From assembly GCF_040369795.1 (NCBI RefSeq), contig NZ_AP028955.1, positions 992,001 through 1,056,000 on the forward strand: a stretch of DNA of 64,000 nucleotides. The letters run 5' to 3'. The stretch comes from Spiroplasma_E ixodetis_B. GTDB lineage: Bacteria; Bacillota_I; Bacilli_A; Mycoplasmatales; VBWQ01. The position numbers and the translations under genes were made by a program. The notes beneath the pieces are model-generated. The model was not told the origin of the DNA and searched no databases. It saw only the letters and a list, made by a program, of their open reading frames with translations. Below are positions 1 to 10,777 of the stretch, one piece after another (position 1 is the first letter of the stretch; each line of letters starts with the position of its first letter).

Positions 1-435
1 AAGTTTAATGTCTAATTTATATTTTTTTGAAATTTCTAAAATTTTAGATTTTGCTTTTTTATAATTAATTCACTGTCATTTATGAACTGGTTCACTACCT
101 AAAATAATATTTTGTAAAATAGTGAAGTTATCAACTAATTTAAAATGTTGATGTACCATTCCAATACCTAATTCACCTGCTCTAATTGGTCCTGATATTA
201 CTACTTCTTTACCATTAATTTTAATAATACCTTTTGTTGGTTGATATAGTCCAAATAAGATTGACATTAGTGTCGATTTACCTGCACCATTCTCACCAAC
301 CAAAGAATGAATTTCTCCTTTTTTAATTTTAATAGAAATATTATTGTTAGCAATAATAGTATCTAAAAAAACTTTAGTAATACCTTCCATTTCAACAGAA
401 TATTGTAAGTTCTGTTTTTCAATATTTACTTCCAT
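1..435 (-). CDS. Nucleoside/sugar ABC transporter ATP-binding protein (partial, runs off window)
   Basis: N-terminal part of an ABC ATPase; the C-terminal part lies beyond base 1. It hydrolyses ATP to drive import, most likely of nucleosides, because two BMP-type binding lipoproteins sit directly upstream in the same direction. A Walker A motif (GENGAGKST) lies near residues 47-55 and the Q-loop region reads GMVHQHFKLV. This is the RbsA/YufO-like pattern, where two ATPase halves are normally fused, but only the first half is visible. Two TGA codons just after residue 119 read as Trp and the frame stays open to the edge. The ATG at 433-435 follows a GAGGGG-like ribosome site and lies 18 bp after the lipoprotein stop, so this is one operon. 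Confidence 0.9.
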
Positions 436-452
436 TTTATCACCCCTCTTAA

Positions 453-1760
453 TTATTTAAATGGATCATATTCTTTTTTAATACCATTAATTCAATAATG
501 TTCTTTTAAATTGAGTACTTTTTGTCATCCAGCAGAAATTTTATCTAATCAATTAGTAGTTTCTGTCATTAATGGTGTGTAAATATCTTTATCACCATCT
601 TTAATTGCTTTATTTGGTGCTATTCCAGTAAAATTAGGTCCACCTCTGTATGGTGCATCATCAATAAATGTTTGATCGGCAGTTGGATCAGTTGGATGCA
701 CTGGATTCTGATTAGTTTTACCAACTGATTTTCAGAGCATAAGTTTAATTGAACTAATTAAATCTTTTTCTGCAGAAGTAATAAACCTATATGCATATTG
801 TGGATATTGAAGTTGTTGATCTGTATCAACACCAATAATTTTACCTTGACCAGATTTTTTTAATGATGATAAAGTATCTTCGGTTTGTGGTCCTGCTACT
901 GGAAAAATAATATTAGTTTTTTGTCGAGCAAGATCATCATTAATTGCTTGTGAACCTTTTGAACCTTGAGTAAAATCAGCACTAAATTGAGTGCCTGAAT
1001 TTATAAATTTAATATTTGGTAATGGTTCTTTAAAATCTGAATTTAAAATTTTAACCCATGATATTAATTTTTCTTCATCTTCTTTGTTTTTAAATTTATT
1101 ATTAAAAAATTGTATGGCTCAATAATAACCATACATATAATTAGTAACTGCCGGAATATCAAGTCCACCATAGGTTGACATTTTTAAATTATCAAGGCCA
1201 CCATATTGATTAGCATGCGCAATTAACCATATTGCCCCCGCCAATCCGGATAAAAAACCTGATTGTTCTGCTTTGTAAAGTAAGCCAGCCAATTGTTTAT
1301 TAGATTTTGGTACTTCTTTATTTGGAGTATCACCATCAATAAAAATAAATTTCACTTTATGTTTTAAAATAGTATCTTGTGCTTTAACCAAAGCATTATG
1401 ATGTAAAAATCCTGAAGCAATAATTACTTTACTATTTATGAAAATGGCTTTATTATATGATGTCATTAAATCATCAGTATTAGTTGATTGGGGATTATCT
1501 CAAGAAACCTCAACTCTTTTATTTTTATATTGAGGATCAACATAATCACTATGTGTTCAATCATTAAACTCTTGTTTAAACTTGAGAGCAGCATTATATG
1601 ATGATTCATTAAAAGAAGCATCATTAATAGTATGTCCATCAGTTACAACAGTTATTCGATAAATATTTGGATCATTAAACTGACTATTGCAAGCAATGAT
1701 TGGCAATATCATTATTGCTGATAATGATATTGCACTAAATACAGTAAAAATTTTACGCAT
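453..1760 (-). CDS. BMP family lipoprotein, substrate-binding component
   Basis: A 435-residue predicted lipoprotein of the basic membrane protein (BMP, PF02608) family, which binds nucleosides or related ligands outside the cell for an ABC importer. The N-terminus has a Lys/Arg start, a hydrophobic stretch and a lipobox ending IIAC, so Cys24 is the likely lipidated residue. Family-like segments include SAEQSGFLSGLAGAIW-like text (here KAEQSGFLSGLAGAIW) and PVAGPQTEDTL. The frame is intact when TGA is read as Trp. A GGAGGAAT ribosome site precedes the ATG at 1760. It is followed by the ATPase gene and preceded by a paralogous lipoprotein at 2094-3449. Confidence 0.92.
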
Positions 1761-2093
1761 ACTATTATATTCCTCCTACAATTATATATAAATATTTATA
1801 TAAAAAAAATATAAAAAAAGAAAGCAAAAAACATTGCTTTCTTAATTCAATTATTCAAAATAAAATAAAACTGTGTATAAATAAATTTTGAAAATAAATA
1901 GGCGGGAATAACTTACTATTAAAAAATACAGTATATATGTATTTAATATTAATTATTTTCTTATTTTCACAATTAACTCTAAACACTAGTTTCTCCTTTA
2001 ATGGCATAACTACCATTATATAAGATAATAAAACTTATTCTTTAAAAATTCAAGAATAATTATAAATTTTTTAAAATATATAGTAAATTTTTA
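1761..2093. other. Intergenic region between two lipoprotein genes
   Basis: This 333-bp gap holds a minus-strand terminator hairpin (1812-1842) and the promoter region for the downstream lipoprotein operon. An open minus-strand frame (1765-1986, GTG after AAGGAG) runs straight through the terminator stem and is probably not a gene. I see nothing else. Confidence 0.5.
1812..1842 (-). terminator. Rho-independent terminator
   Basis: A perfect 9-bp stem (AGAAAGCAA at 1819-1827 with TTGCTTTCT at 1834-1842) is followed on the minus strand by a run of seven T. It lies downstream of the lipoprotein gene ending at 2094 and should separate it from the next lipoprotein gene. Confidence 0.75.
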
Positions 2094-3449
2094 TTAAAAC
2101 TGTGGTTTATACTTTTCAACACTTTCATCAACATAATTTTTTCAAACATTTTCTCACTTATCACGAGTAGAATCATTAGCTAAATCAGCAACTAATTTAT
2201 TATAAGCATCAGTTACCTTTTGTGCTAAACGTCAATAATCATTACTATCAATAATTAAGTTATTATAAATAGCACTAATAGAATCATTATTAGCAATTCC
2301 AAGATATTGCTGACCACCTAATGCTGGTTGTGGTATGATACCATCAAAGTATTGTTCACCATTAATAGGTTTAATAACTGAATGTTGATCATCATTATTA
2401 TAATCTAAATTAAAAGAATGTCATAATCAAGTATTAACTGACTTATGAATTCCTTTTAAAGCTGATGTAATAAAAATATCTTTAGCATAACTATATTGAA
2501 CACTTTGATCAACATCGACACCAATAATTTTTGCTTTGCTATTAGTAGTAGAGTTTTTAACAGCTGATACTAAATCAATTGTTTGTGCTCCTGCAACAGG
2601 CATTACAATATCATCTTTATATCCATCAATTAATTGTGAAGTTATTGCTTTTGATGATTTTGTACCAGATTCAAAACTACCTGTAAATTGTTTAGCAATT
2701 TTATCAAAATGAATATCAAATTTATTAGTTCATTTTTCAATTTTTTCCTTACCCTCTTTAATTCTAATGGCATTAGTCATTTCCAATAAATTATCATTGC
2801 TATTACGATATTTATTAAAATAATATACGCCTCAATAATAACCCATCATATAACTAACAATAGTATCAGCTGGTAAACCACCAAAAGTTGACATTTTTAA
2901 AAAATTATCATATGTTTCGTGATTAGCAGCTAATCATATTGCTCCTGCTAATCCTGATAAAAACCCTGATTGTTCTGCTGAATAACTTAAACACGCCACA
3001 TCAACTGGTTTTTCTAATTTAGCATCAACTAAAATAAAACGAACACCTAACTTTTTATATTGATTTTTAATAGCTGGTGTTAATGCACCAAGATGATTAA
3101 ACCCAACAACAATAATTGTTTTAGCACCAGCAAATGTTGCTAAATTATAATTATTTTGTAAAGTTGAAACAGTACTATCTCGTGAAATAATTCAACGTGT
3201 TTTCATTTTTTTAGTTTTTCAAACTTCATTACCGAGTAAATTACTAATCATAATACGATTATCATTAAATGTTTTAGTAAACTCTTTTGAACCTTCTAAT
3301 ACTTGCTGATTAAAAGCTTTATCAAATAAATCACCACCATCAGTAATTATTCAAATATCACCAACACTAGGAATACTACATCCAATTAATCCTACTGATG
3401 AACTATTTATTAACAAAGTAATAATTAATAATTTTAAAAAATATTTCAT
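2094..3449 (-). CDS. BMP family lipoprotein (second paralogue)
   Basis: A 451-residue lipoprotein paralogous to the gene at 453-1760. The signal peptide ends in a lipobox reading GLIGC (Cys23). Shared family text includes SAEQSGFLSGLAGAIWL and PVAGAQTIDLV. It likely binds nucleosides for the same ABC importer, or a second ligand for that importer. The frame is intact under code 4 and contains several TGA Trp codons. An AGGAGAAAT ribosome site precedes the ATG at 3447-3449. A terminator lies about 250 bp downstream, so it is probably transcribed separately from the second lipoprotein and ATPase. Confidence 0.9.
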
Positions 3450-3562
3450 AAATTTCTCCTATAAATAAAAAAATGTACTACAGTAAAAATATTAATATTT
3501 ATTTACAATTTTTTTATACTTTATTTTTACCATATTTTTAATCAAAATTAATAATTACTCTA

Positions 3563-3874
3563 TTATATGATTCGTGCACAATGAACAGGATTATATAAAA
3601 TATTAGTTTTTAATTGTGAATTAGCCATTAACAGTTTAATAAATAGTTCAAAATCATTTTCTTTTAATACAAAATCATGCGTAAAACCTTTTATATCATT
3701 CATATCTGCTAATAATGCTAAAATAATTTTATGAATTATTCCTTATGAAGAATTTTTAGCATTACTATCAATTCTACTAATTGTTGCTTGACGAACACCT
3801 ACTAATTTCACCAAATATGCTTGCGTTCAACCAAGTCTTAGACGTATACGCCTAATTTCTACTTCAATTGCCAT
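3563..3874 (-). pseudogene. XRE-type helix-turn-helix regulator with an internal stop
   Basis: The N-terminus reads as a Cro/C1-type HTH: RLRLGWTQAYLVKLVGVRQ followed by TISRID, the typical helix-turn-helix order. After 43 residues a TAA codon (minus strand, 3743-3745) interrupts the frame. The same frame then continues for about 59 more residues to a TAA at 3563-3565. One nonsense change is the simplest reading. A short 43-residue HTH peptide might still be made. Target genes are unknown. Confidence 0.7.
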
Positions 3875-3994
3875 TTTATTTCCCTCTCTAATTTTAGTTA
3901 TTCCCAAACTTATTATGTTATGAAAAATTATAAAAATGATAAATTTTATTCTATATTTGCATAAAATATACTAAAATTAATATGGTGATACAAA

Positions 3995-4510
3995 ATGGAA
4001 AATGAATTAATTAAATACTGAACAAAAAAAAGTTTTTTTTATGTTAGCGTTTTGTGATTAATTGTTCAAATTATTTTTATAATAATAGGTTCAATTTTAA
4101 TAAATACTACTAGCAAAAAAATAATTAATATTTTATTAATAGTTGGCATAAATAGTTTAATTCTATTAATTTTGTTTGCTTTTTCTATTAATCATTATAC
4201 TTATGAAACGGTTTATCAAATTAAAGTCAAAGGTAGTACTTTTCAAACTAAATTTTATCGTTATCTAATTATTCTATTTAGTTTTGGTTGATTAATTTTT
4301 TTCATTTTAAATGCATTATTTATGTTAGTTGAAACTGCCGTTTTTAAAAGCAAACTTGATTATTTTAATAATTTAAACGATCATTGATGAATTTTACTTA
4401 TTGTAACAATATTTAACGTTTTAATTATTAGCATACATCGACAATTAATGCATTATACATTAACAAATTTACAATTACCATGAAGTAAATATATAAATAA
4501 TAAAAAGTAG
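3995..4510 (+). CDS. Hypothetical four-helix membrane protein
   Basis: A 171-residue protein with about four hydrophobic segments (roughly residues 12-34, 41-63, 89-112 and 126-143) and a Lys-rich C-terminus. I do not recognise a family. It needs TGA as Trp (for example residue 9). A weak GGTGAT ribosome site precedes the ATG. It ends inside the left arm of a hairpin terminator and converges with the gene on the opposite strand. Confidence 0.7.
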
Positions 4511-5025
4511 ATATAATCTACTTTTTCTTTGCATCTCATAAATTTATAATGTTTTTTTGCACTAATTAAACCAAATAATGATCCACAAGCAACGAAAACA
4601 TCATTCAATCCAATAAAAACAAATGATAATCCTAATACTAAAGTTATTACTCCATTGCCAATACTAACAATAATTAATGGTAATAATGTAACAACAATTG
4701 AAGCAACTCCAATTACTAAACTAAGAATATAACCAATTCTTTGTTCAAATGCTTTTCTTGAATTTATCATAACTAAAATAAATATAAGAATACCATAAGT
4801 TGTTAGACAAACTATCAATATAATTCATCCTAATCATTGAATAGTACTTAATCCAGAATCAAAAAATTCTTGTAATCCTTCTCCAAACTTCCATAATAAT
4901 TAATAAGAACTTTCCATTAATCCTTTTAAAGAAATCATAATTATAGAAATAACCATTACCGGCATTAATGTTGTCAAAAGTAGATAAATACCAATGTTAG
5001 ATAATGTTTTTGAAAATTTTAACAT
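4453..5025 (-). pseudogene. Hypothetical membrane protein with an internal TAA
   Basis: From the ATG at 5023-5025 the frame reads a transmembrane N-terminus (GIYLLLTTLMPVMVISII) for 41 residues and then meets TAA at 4900-4902. It then continues in the same frame for about 149 residues with three or four more hydrophobic segments. The 3' end is odd: the frame reads through the terminator hairpin at 4502-4526 and overlaps the converging gene by 58 bp, so the natural stop has probably been lost by a frameshift. No family was recognised. Confidence 0.6.
4502..4526. terminator. Bidirectional rho-independent terminator
   Basis: A perfect 11-bp inverted repeat (AAAAAGTAGAT at 4502-4512, ATCTACTTTTT at 4516-4526) with a 3-base loop. 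A on one side and T on the other let it work for both the plus-strand gene ending at 4510 and the opposing minus-strand gene. Confidence 0.8.
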
Positions 5026-5304
5026 CCTTTTTACCTCTTTATAATTATTATTTCGCAATATTTATAGTAAACTATTCGTACTTTATTTTTAACATCTTAT
5101 GCAAAAAAAAATAAAATCTATAAACAATAATTTTATTTATCAATCATTTTCAAAATTATTAAAAACTAAATGTAATTAATAATTAAGTATCTAATTTTAC
5201 ATTTATCTTAACATTTAGCCAATATAAATCAACAATAATACGTAATTTAAATAGTTAAAAATAATTATATATTGTCTTTTAAATTTTAAAAATAAATATA
5301 TTAT

Positions 5305-5373
5305 AGACATATTCCGTAAATAAATTTTTTAAAAGTCAATTAATAATTTAAAATTTATTTACGGAATATGTCT
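5305..5373. repeat. 69-bp solo remnant: two IS5-like terminal inverted repeats joined end to end
   Basis: The element has the left end AGACATATTCCGTAAATAAA (5305-) and the matching right end closing in GGAATATGTCT at 5373, with only about 23 bp between them. It matches the ends of the five larger IS5-like copies in this window and lacks the whole transposase. The flanking triplets (TAT and ACT) do not match, unlike the other copies. Confidence 0.85.
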
Positions 5374-5457
5374 ACTCTTTCTATTTATTTAATTTTATTT
5401 ACTAGAATTAATTAAACATAGTTATTTTTGTAAGTTACACATATTACTAAACATTAC
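5374..5457. mobile_element. Fragment of the IS256-family element right end
   Basis: About 84 bp match the right end of the IS256-like element found at 17527-17610, including GTAAGTTACACA and TACTAAACATTACC. It is sandwiched between the solo IS5-like remnant and the truncated IS3 copy. Confidence 0.75.
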
Positions 5458-6298
5458 CTATAAAATTCGTACAATGTGTCGTTTTTTAAAAATCTCTAAA
5501 TCAACATATTATTTTAATTTCAAGAAAAAAGAAGATAAAATTCAAAATAATATGTATGATGAAGCTGTTATTAGTGCTTTTAAAGAAAATAAAGAAGCTT
5601 ATGGAACAAGAAGATTAAAAGTTGTTCTAAAAGAAAAGAAAATTAATTTATCAAGACGAAAAATTAAAAAAATTATGAATAAACATAATTTAATATCAAA
5701 ATACACTAAATTATCATACAAAAATTATCATAATAAAGTCAATGATAGTCAAATTACTAATCTTGTTAATAGAGACTTTAATAATAGGCTTAAAAATGAA
5801 GTTATTGTTAGTGATTTAACTTATGTTCAAGTTAATGGTAAATGAAACTATATTTGCTTATTAATCGACCTGTACAATCGCGAAATTATTGGACATAGTG
5901 TAGGTACTAAAAAAGATGCATCATTAGTATATCAAGCATTTATGTGCTCAAATCGTTGTTTAAAAAATATTCAAATATTTCATAGCGATCGCGGTAATGA
6001 ATTTAATAATAAAACTATTGATAAACTTTTATTAGCCTTCAATATTACCCGCTCTTTAAGCAAAAAAGGTTGTCCTTATGATAACGCTGTTGCTGAAGCG
6101 ACTTTCAAAACTTTCAAAACAGAGTTTATTAATGATAAAAATTTTACATCATTAATCCAATTAAAATTAGAATTATTTGATTATATCAATTGATACAACA
6201 AAATAAGAATCCACAGCACTCTAAACTACTTAACCCCCATAAAACACCAAGCACAAATGTCTACCAAAAAAACAGTCCTAAAAAAGGTTGCCATTCCA
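5458..6298 (+). mobile_element. IS3-family (IS150-like) element, 5' truncated
   Basis: Only the orfB part and the right end (closing ...GGTTGCCATTCCA at 6298) remain. orfA and the left inverted repeat present in the copies at 29873, 34488 and 61162 are missing. The left junction abuts an IS256 fragment, so a deletion or recombination between IS copies removed the 5' end. Confidence 0.85.
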
Positions 6299-6568
6299 TT
6301 ACCGGAAGCAATGATTAGTTTCAAATTAAAATGTGGATATGATGGAGGAATCAAACTATTAAATAATTTAAAATTAATAATTTTGGCAGTTTCTTTAGGT
6401 GGAGTTGTGTCATTGATTGAACATCCTGCTTCAATGACACATTCTACTTATAATGCACAAGAATTAGCAGATGCAAATATTTCAGAAGGTCTTGTTCGTC
6501 TTTCAATTGGTATTGAATATGTTGAAGATTTATGAAATGATTCGGAACAAGCATTAAAAAAACTATAA
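5474..6568 (+). CDS. IS3-family transposase OrfB fused in frame to a PLP-enzyme fragment
   Basis: This 364-residue open frame reads OrfB of an IS3-family transposase, with DDE residues in IVSDLTYV, FHSDRGNEF and AVAEATFK. It then continues through the IS end into the C-terminus of a Cys/Met-metabolism PLP enzyme. Other copies end at ACC AAA AAA CAG TCC TAA. Here one extra A in that run removes the stop, so the frame runs on. The upstream OrfA and promoter are missing. OrfB itself looks undamaged but is probably not expressed as active transposase. Confidence 0.7.
6299..6568 (+). pseudogene. C-terminal fragment of cystathionine gamma-lyase / methionine gamma-lyase family enzyme
   Basis: About 89 residues match the C-terminal end of PF01053 Cys/Met-metabolism PLP enzymes: SLGGVVSLIEHPASMTH followed by VRLSIGIEYVEDL, which forms the end of the large-family fold. 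The catalytic Lys and the N-terminal two thirds are gone, removed at the IS3 junction (6298). Non-functional as an enzyme. It is now the tail of the OrfB read-through frame. Confidence 0.85.
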
Positions 6569-6594
6569 TAATTATTTATATATAAAACAATTTA

Positions 6595-7542
6595 TTAGCA
6601 ATATGCAACCATCAATAACATGTTTCCACTTAAACAAAAATCATTATAACCATTTGGTAAAATAAATGATTCACCTTTTTTAATACTAGTATCATCAATT
6701 ATACCATTACCATCCAATACTGAGATTTGCAATCATCTAGTATTAGGATAACTATAATGCTTAATTCCCTCATTAATTAATTTAATTAACTTAAAAAACT
6801 TATTATCAACTAAATAATTATCATGACCATTAGCTTCACTGCTATTTAAATCAGGAGCTAAAACAATAGTTGATGCTTCTTTCAAATGCAAATTTCTTAA
6901 ATTACCAAGTTCATCTTTACGACCATAATCATATAAACGATATGTAATATCTGATGATTGTTGGAGTTCAAAAACCATAGTATGTGCCAATAAGCCATGA
7001 ATTTTTAGAGAATGAACATAAATAAATTGATCTTTTTTAATTGGAATATATTTTAATAGTTTATGTCATTGTCCTTTTGCCAATCATTGATTAAACTGAT
7101 CTTTGGTTTTAGCATTATGACCCAAAATAACTTTACCTTTGGGTAAACATTCTAATATATACCAACATTCAGTTTTTCCTAAACATTGATGATTTTTTTC
7201 TGCGAATTTATCATCAGGGTGAATTTGAACGCTTAAACTATCATTTGCGTCTAAAATTTTTGTTAACAACGGATATTCTTTATTAATCACATTACCTGAA
7301 CTATCAAGATTAGCAAATAAACTGGGTTGCTGTTTAAACAATTCTGCTAAACTTAATCCCTTATACTCGCCATTTAAAACATAACTCATTCCATTGGGAT
7401 GAGCACTAACTAATCACGCTTCACCAATTGGTGTATTTTTAGGTAAATCAAAATTAAATTTGTGTGCTAATTTTTGACTACCTCATAATTTGCGAATAAA
7501 AGCAGGTTTTAAAAAAATTATTTGTGATGTGCTATTATTCAT
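6595..7542 (-). CDS. manA: Mannose-6-phosphate isomerase, class I
   Basis: A 315-residue protein interconverting mannose-6-phosphate and fructose-6-phosphate. The type I zinc isomerase signature is visible: the IGEAWLVSAHP region, then LTKILDANDSLSVQIHPDD (zinc His/Gln) and GKTECWYIL (zinc Glu). Length matches the short Firmicute-type enzymes. Ribosome site GGAGAG precedes the ATG. It is the last gene after the PTS gene, which suggests that the PTS imported mannose or fructose. It looks intact although its upstream PTS partner is broken. Confidence 0.93.
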
Positions 7543-8904
7543 ATTCACTCTCCTAAACTTTGATTATTTGTTCAATTAAACTTTATTTTTACTATTTTTA
7601 GATTTAGATTTTTTACTATTAAATATTTTCATGATTCTTTCGTTCATTAATTTAAAAAACCTTAATATTACGTGATTGAATAATTAATAATCCACCATAT
7701 ACTAAACAAGTAACAATACTTCCAACAATAATGGCTGAAAAGAATAAAAGAATACTTACCCAAAGCACATAATTAACTGAACTAACTGCACCTAAGATAG
7801 CAACAATAGGACCACCATGACCCGCAGCATCAGTTAATAAAAAAGCACCAGCAATAACACCAGCAACAGCGCTACCAATAATATTACTAATAATAGCACG
7901 TTTTGGATCTCTTACTGCAAAAGGAATCGCACCTTCAGAAATACCAATACACCACATTAACATTGCTGTTAAACCTAATGTACGTTCACTTTCATTAAAT
8001 AATTTACGAAAAATCAAAGTTGTTAAACCCATTCCAAGTGGTGCAACAGGAATAGCCGCAACTACTGCTCCCATAAATAATTGTGAACTAGGATCAGCAG
8101 TTATCGTTTTTGAAGCTGCTAAAAAAGCAACTTTGTTAATTGGATCACCCATATCAAATCTAATCACGGCTCCTAGCAACATTCCAATTGCTGCCATTGC
8201 TTCACGTGGCATGTGGGTTAACCCATTTTGAAATTGTTCCATTATTCAACCAATTGGAGCTCTAATTGCATAAATAAAAGTGAAACTAATTAAAAATGTT
8301 ACTACAATATGAATAAAGAAAATGGGCATAATTGGAGCAATAGTCTTTGGTACTTTTCAAGTAATAATTCATCTTACTAAATATCCAACACTTGGACCAA
8401 TTAATAATGCTCCTAAAAATCCAGCAGAAACCTTTGGCTCTAAACCAGCAATTGGATAAAATAATCATGCTGTATTAGCGACATATGCACTTACCATTGC
8501 CGGAAACAAGGCGGCACTACTGCAATTAAATTAGCGATAAAAACAGCTAAAATTGGAATCATTAATGTAAAAGCAATACTTCCAGCTTGATTCATAAAAT
8601 AAAGAAAATGATTGTGTGGTAACTTGGAAATATCAAAATCAGCACCATAAACTGCTTTAGCAATACCAATTGATAATGCTAACATAATTCCACCAAAAAC
8701 AACAAATGGAAACATATAGCCAACACCAGCCATAATATGTTTCATAATTCCTTGTTTATCAGTAGTAAATAAATCAAATTATTTATTTACTTTTTCCGCT
8801 TTTTGTCCCAATTCTGACTTGTTTAATTCATAAGGTTTTGCGTTAGCGAAAGCATCATTAACAATACTTTCAGGATTTTTAATAACTTTGCTAATTTCCA
8901 CTTT

Positions 8905-9943
8905 AGACATATTCCGTAAATAAATTTTTTAAAAGTCAATTAATAATTTAAAATTTATTTTATAATTTCTTTATTAATAAATTAATAAGGTGTTGATAAA
9001 AATGAATTTTGAAAATTTAAAAAAATTAAAAAATGAACAATTTTATAAATATTTTGGTATAAAACGTTTTTATTTTGATGAAATGTTAACAAAATTAATT
9101 GAAATAGAAAATTTAAAAAAACTAAAGGTAGAAAATATAAACTTTCAGTTGAAGAAAGATTGATGATGACTTTAGTATACTGAAAAGAATATTATACTTT
9201 TTTCCAAATGAGTATTAAATATAAAATGAGTGCATCAATTTGTTTTCGAAATATTACTTGAGTAGAAAATAAACTTAGTGATGACAAATATTATCAGTTT
9301 TTAAAAACAAAATATAAATCAAAAATTGAGAAAAAAAAAGAAGATTTAAATGAATTTCAATTTTATTTAATTGATTCAACTGAAATTGAAATTGAAAGAC
9401 CAACTAAAAAAAACTACAATTAGAATATTTTTCTGGTAAAAGTTGAATGTTTTCTATAAAATTTCAAATTATATATGACTTTTTTAATAAAAAAATTGTT
9501 GATATTTTTGCTGATAATGGAAAAGTACATGATTTTCAAATATTAAAAAATTCAAATCTTGAATTTTCAGAAAAAACAATAATTATTGGTGATTTGGGAT
9601 ATCAAGGAATACAAAATATTTATAAAAATACTATATTACCAATTAAAAAAACTAAAAATAAAAAATTAACTAAACAAGAAAAAATCTACAATAAAATTAT
9701 TTCAAAAATTAGAATTAAAGTTGAACATGTTTTTGTTTTATTAAAAAGATTCAAAATTTTAATAAATAAATGTATAAAAAGTATATTTAGACTTATGTAC
9801 TTAAGATTTAACTTACTTTGTGAAATTTTTAATAAAACAAAACCATTAAAATAAAAAAATATTAACTTCTATAATTATTAACACTAAAAAATTTATAAAT
9901 ATTATTATTGACAATTGATTAAATTTATTTACGGAATATGTTT
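8905..9943 (+). mobile_element. IS5-like element copy 1 (1039 bp), inserted in the PTS gene
   Basis: Terminal inverted repeats AGACATATTCCG / CGGAATATGTTT (one C-to-T change in the right end) are flanked by TTT target duplications at 8902-8904 and 9944-9946. It is the short form, lacking the 113-bp 3' segment found in copies at 25140, 41111 and 41309. Confidence 0.92.
9002..9854 (+). pseudogene. IS5-family DDE transposase (orfA frameshifted, orfB intact)
   Basis: orfA starts at 9002 after GGTG and carries the HTH region (LSVEERLMMTLVYW) and the first catalytic Asp (LIDSTEIE). It has seven A where intact copies have eight near 9120, so it is frameshifted early. The slippery run A8-C near 9406 would allow a -1 shift into orfB. 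orfB ends at 9854 and holds the second Asp (IIIGDLGYQG) and the Glu (RIKVEHVF). Not active as read. Confidence 0.85.
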
Positions 9944-10777
9944 TTTATATAATGGTTTATTATTAAACCGTTCTAATTTTAAATCTGCAACACCGGCCGA
10001 TACTGCAATAATAACTAAATCAGCATTGGCAATATCAGTTGCTGTAAAAGAACCTTTAATACCAATACTACCATGACTTTCAACTTTAATATTATAGCCT
10101 AAATTTTTTGCAGCAATTTCTAATTTATCTTGTGCAATATAAGTATGTGCTACCCCAACTGGACAAGCAGTAATTGCTATAATATTTTTAGTTTTTTTGA
10201 AGAACCTTTCATATATTCACTAATAGTTTTACCACTAGTTTCAACATTAGGTTTATTATTAATATTTAGTGATTGAATAATTACTTTTTTATCTTTTGAA
10301 TTAAATAATATTGATTGAAATTCCGGTTTTGTTAATCTTTGTGCCACTTTTGATAAAATTTCCAAGTGTTCATTACCAGCACTTTTTAGTGGAGCAATTA
10401 AAGCAATTATTGCTTTAACGGGTTGTTCATCTAGCGCTTTCCAAGGAATTGGCTGTTTAAAACGCATAATAAAAATTCCTGATTTAACAATATCTTCATT
10501 ACGAGCATGCGGCACAGCAACACCATCACCAAAACTAGTAGTTCCTTCTCTTTGTATAAAACTATTAACTAGTGATTTTTCACTAATATTTTTTTTCAAA
10601 AAACCTAATTTTTTAGCAGAAGTTGCTATTTCTTGAAAAGCTTCTGCTTGTGTTTTACAATCAGATTCAAGAAAAAAGTGCTCTACTGTCAAAATATCAT
10701 CTTGTTTAGACAACATACTTCATCTCCTTACTTAATAAATATTAATGACATAATATTAAATTATTATTTTTAAAAAA

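Larger units (their letters stand above)
7652..10716 (-). pseudogene. fruA: PTS fructose-family EIIABC, disrupted
   Basis: The gene order EIIA, EIIB, EIIC is clear. EIIA has the phosphoryl-accepting His in GVAVPHARNED. EIIB has the active Cys in TACPVGVAH. EIIC has the usual membrane block ending near 7652. Four lesions are visible. The first is a one-base loss in an A run near 10190 between EIIA and EIIB. An IS5-like insertion at 8905-9943 with TTT duplications follows. A TAA sits at 8779-8781. A frameshift lies near 8510 inside EIIC. Removing the IS restores PLYKVEISKV in frame. Could have imported fructose or, given manA next door, mannose. Non-functional as assembled. Confidence 0.9.

Noticed and set aside
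1765..1986. Minus-strand 73-codon frame with GTG after AAGGAG
   Set aside because: It runs through the terminator stem at 1812-1842 and has no protein-like composition; probably chance.
8286..8468. Minus-strand 60-codon frame, Cys- and Trp-rich
   Set aside because: It is an out-of-frame shadow of the PTS EIIC segment, whose true frame reads WLFYPIAGLEPKVSAGFLG.
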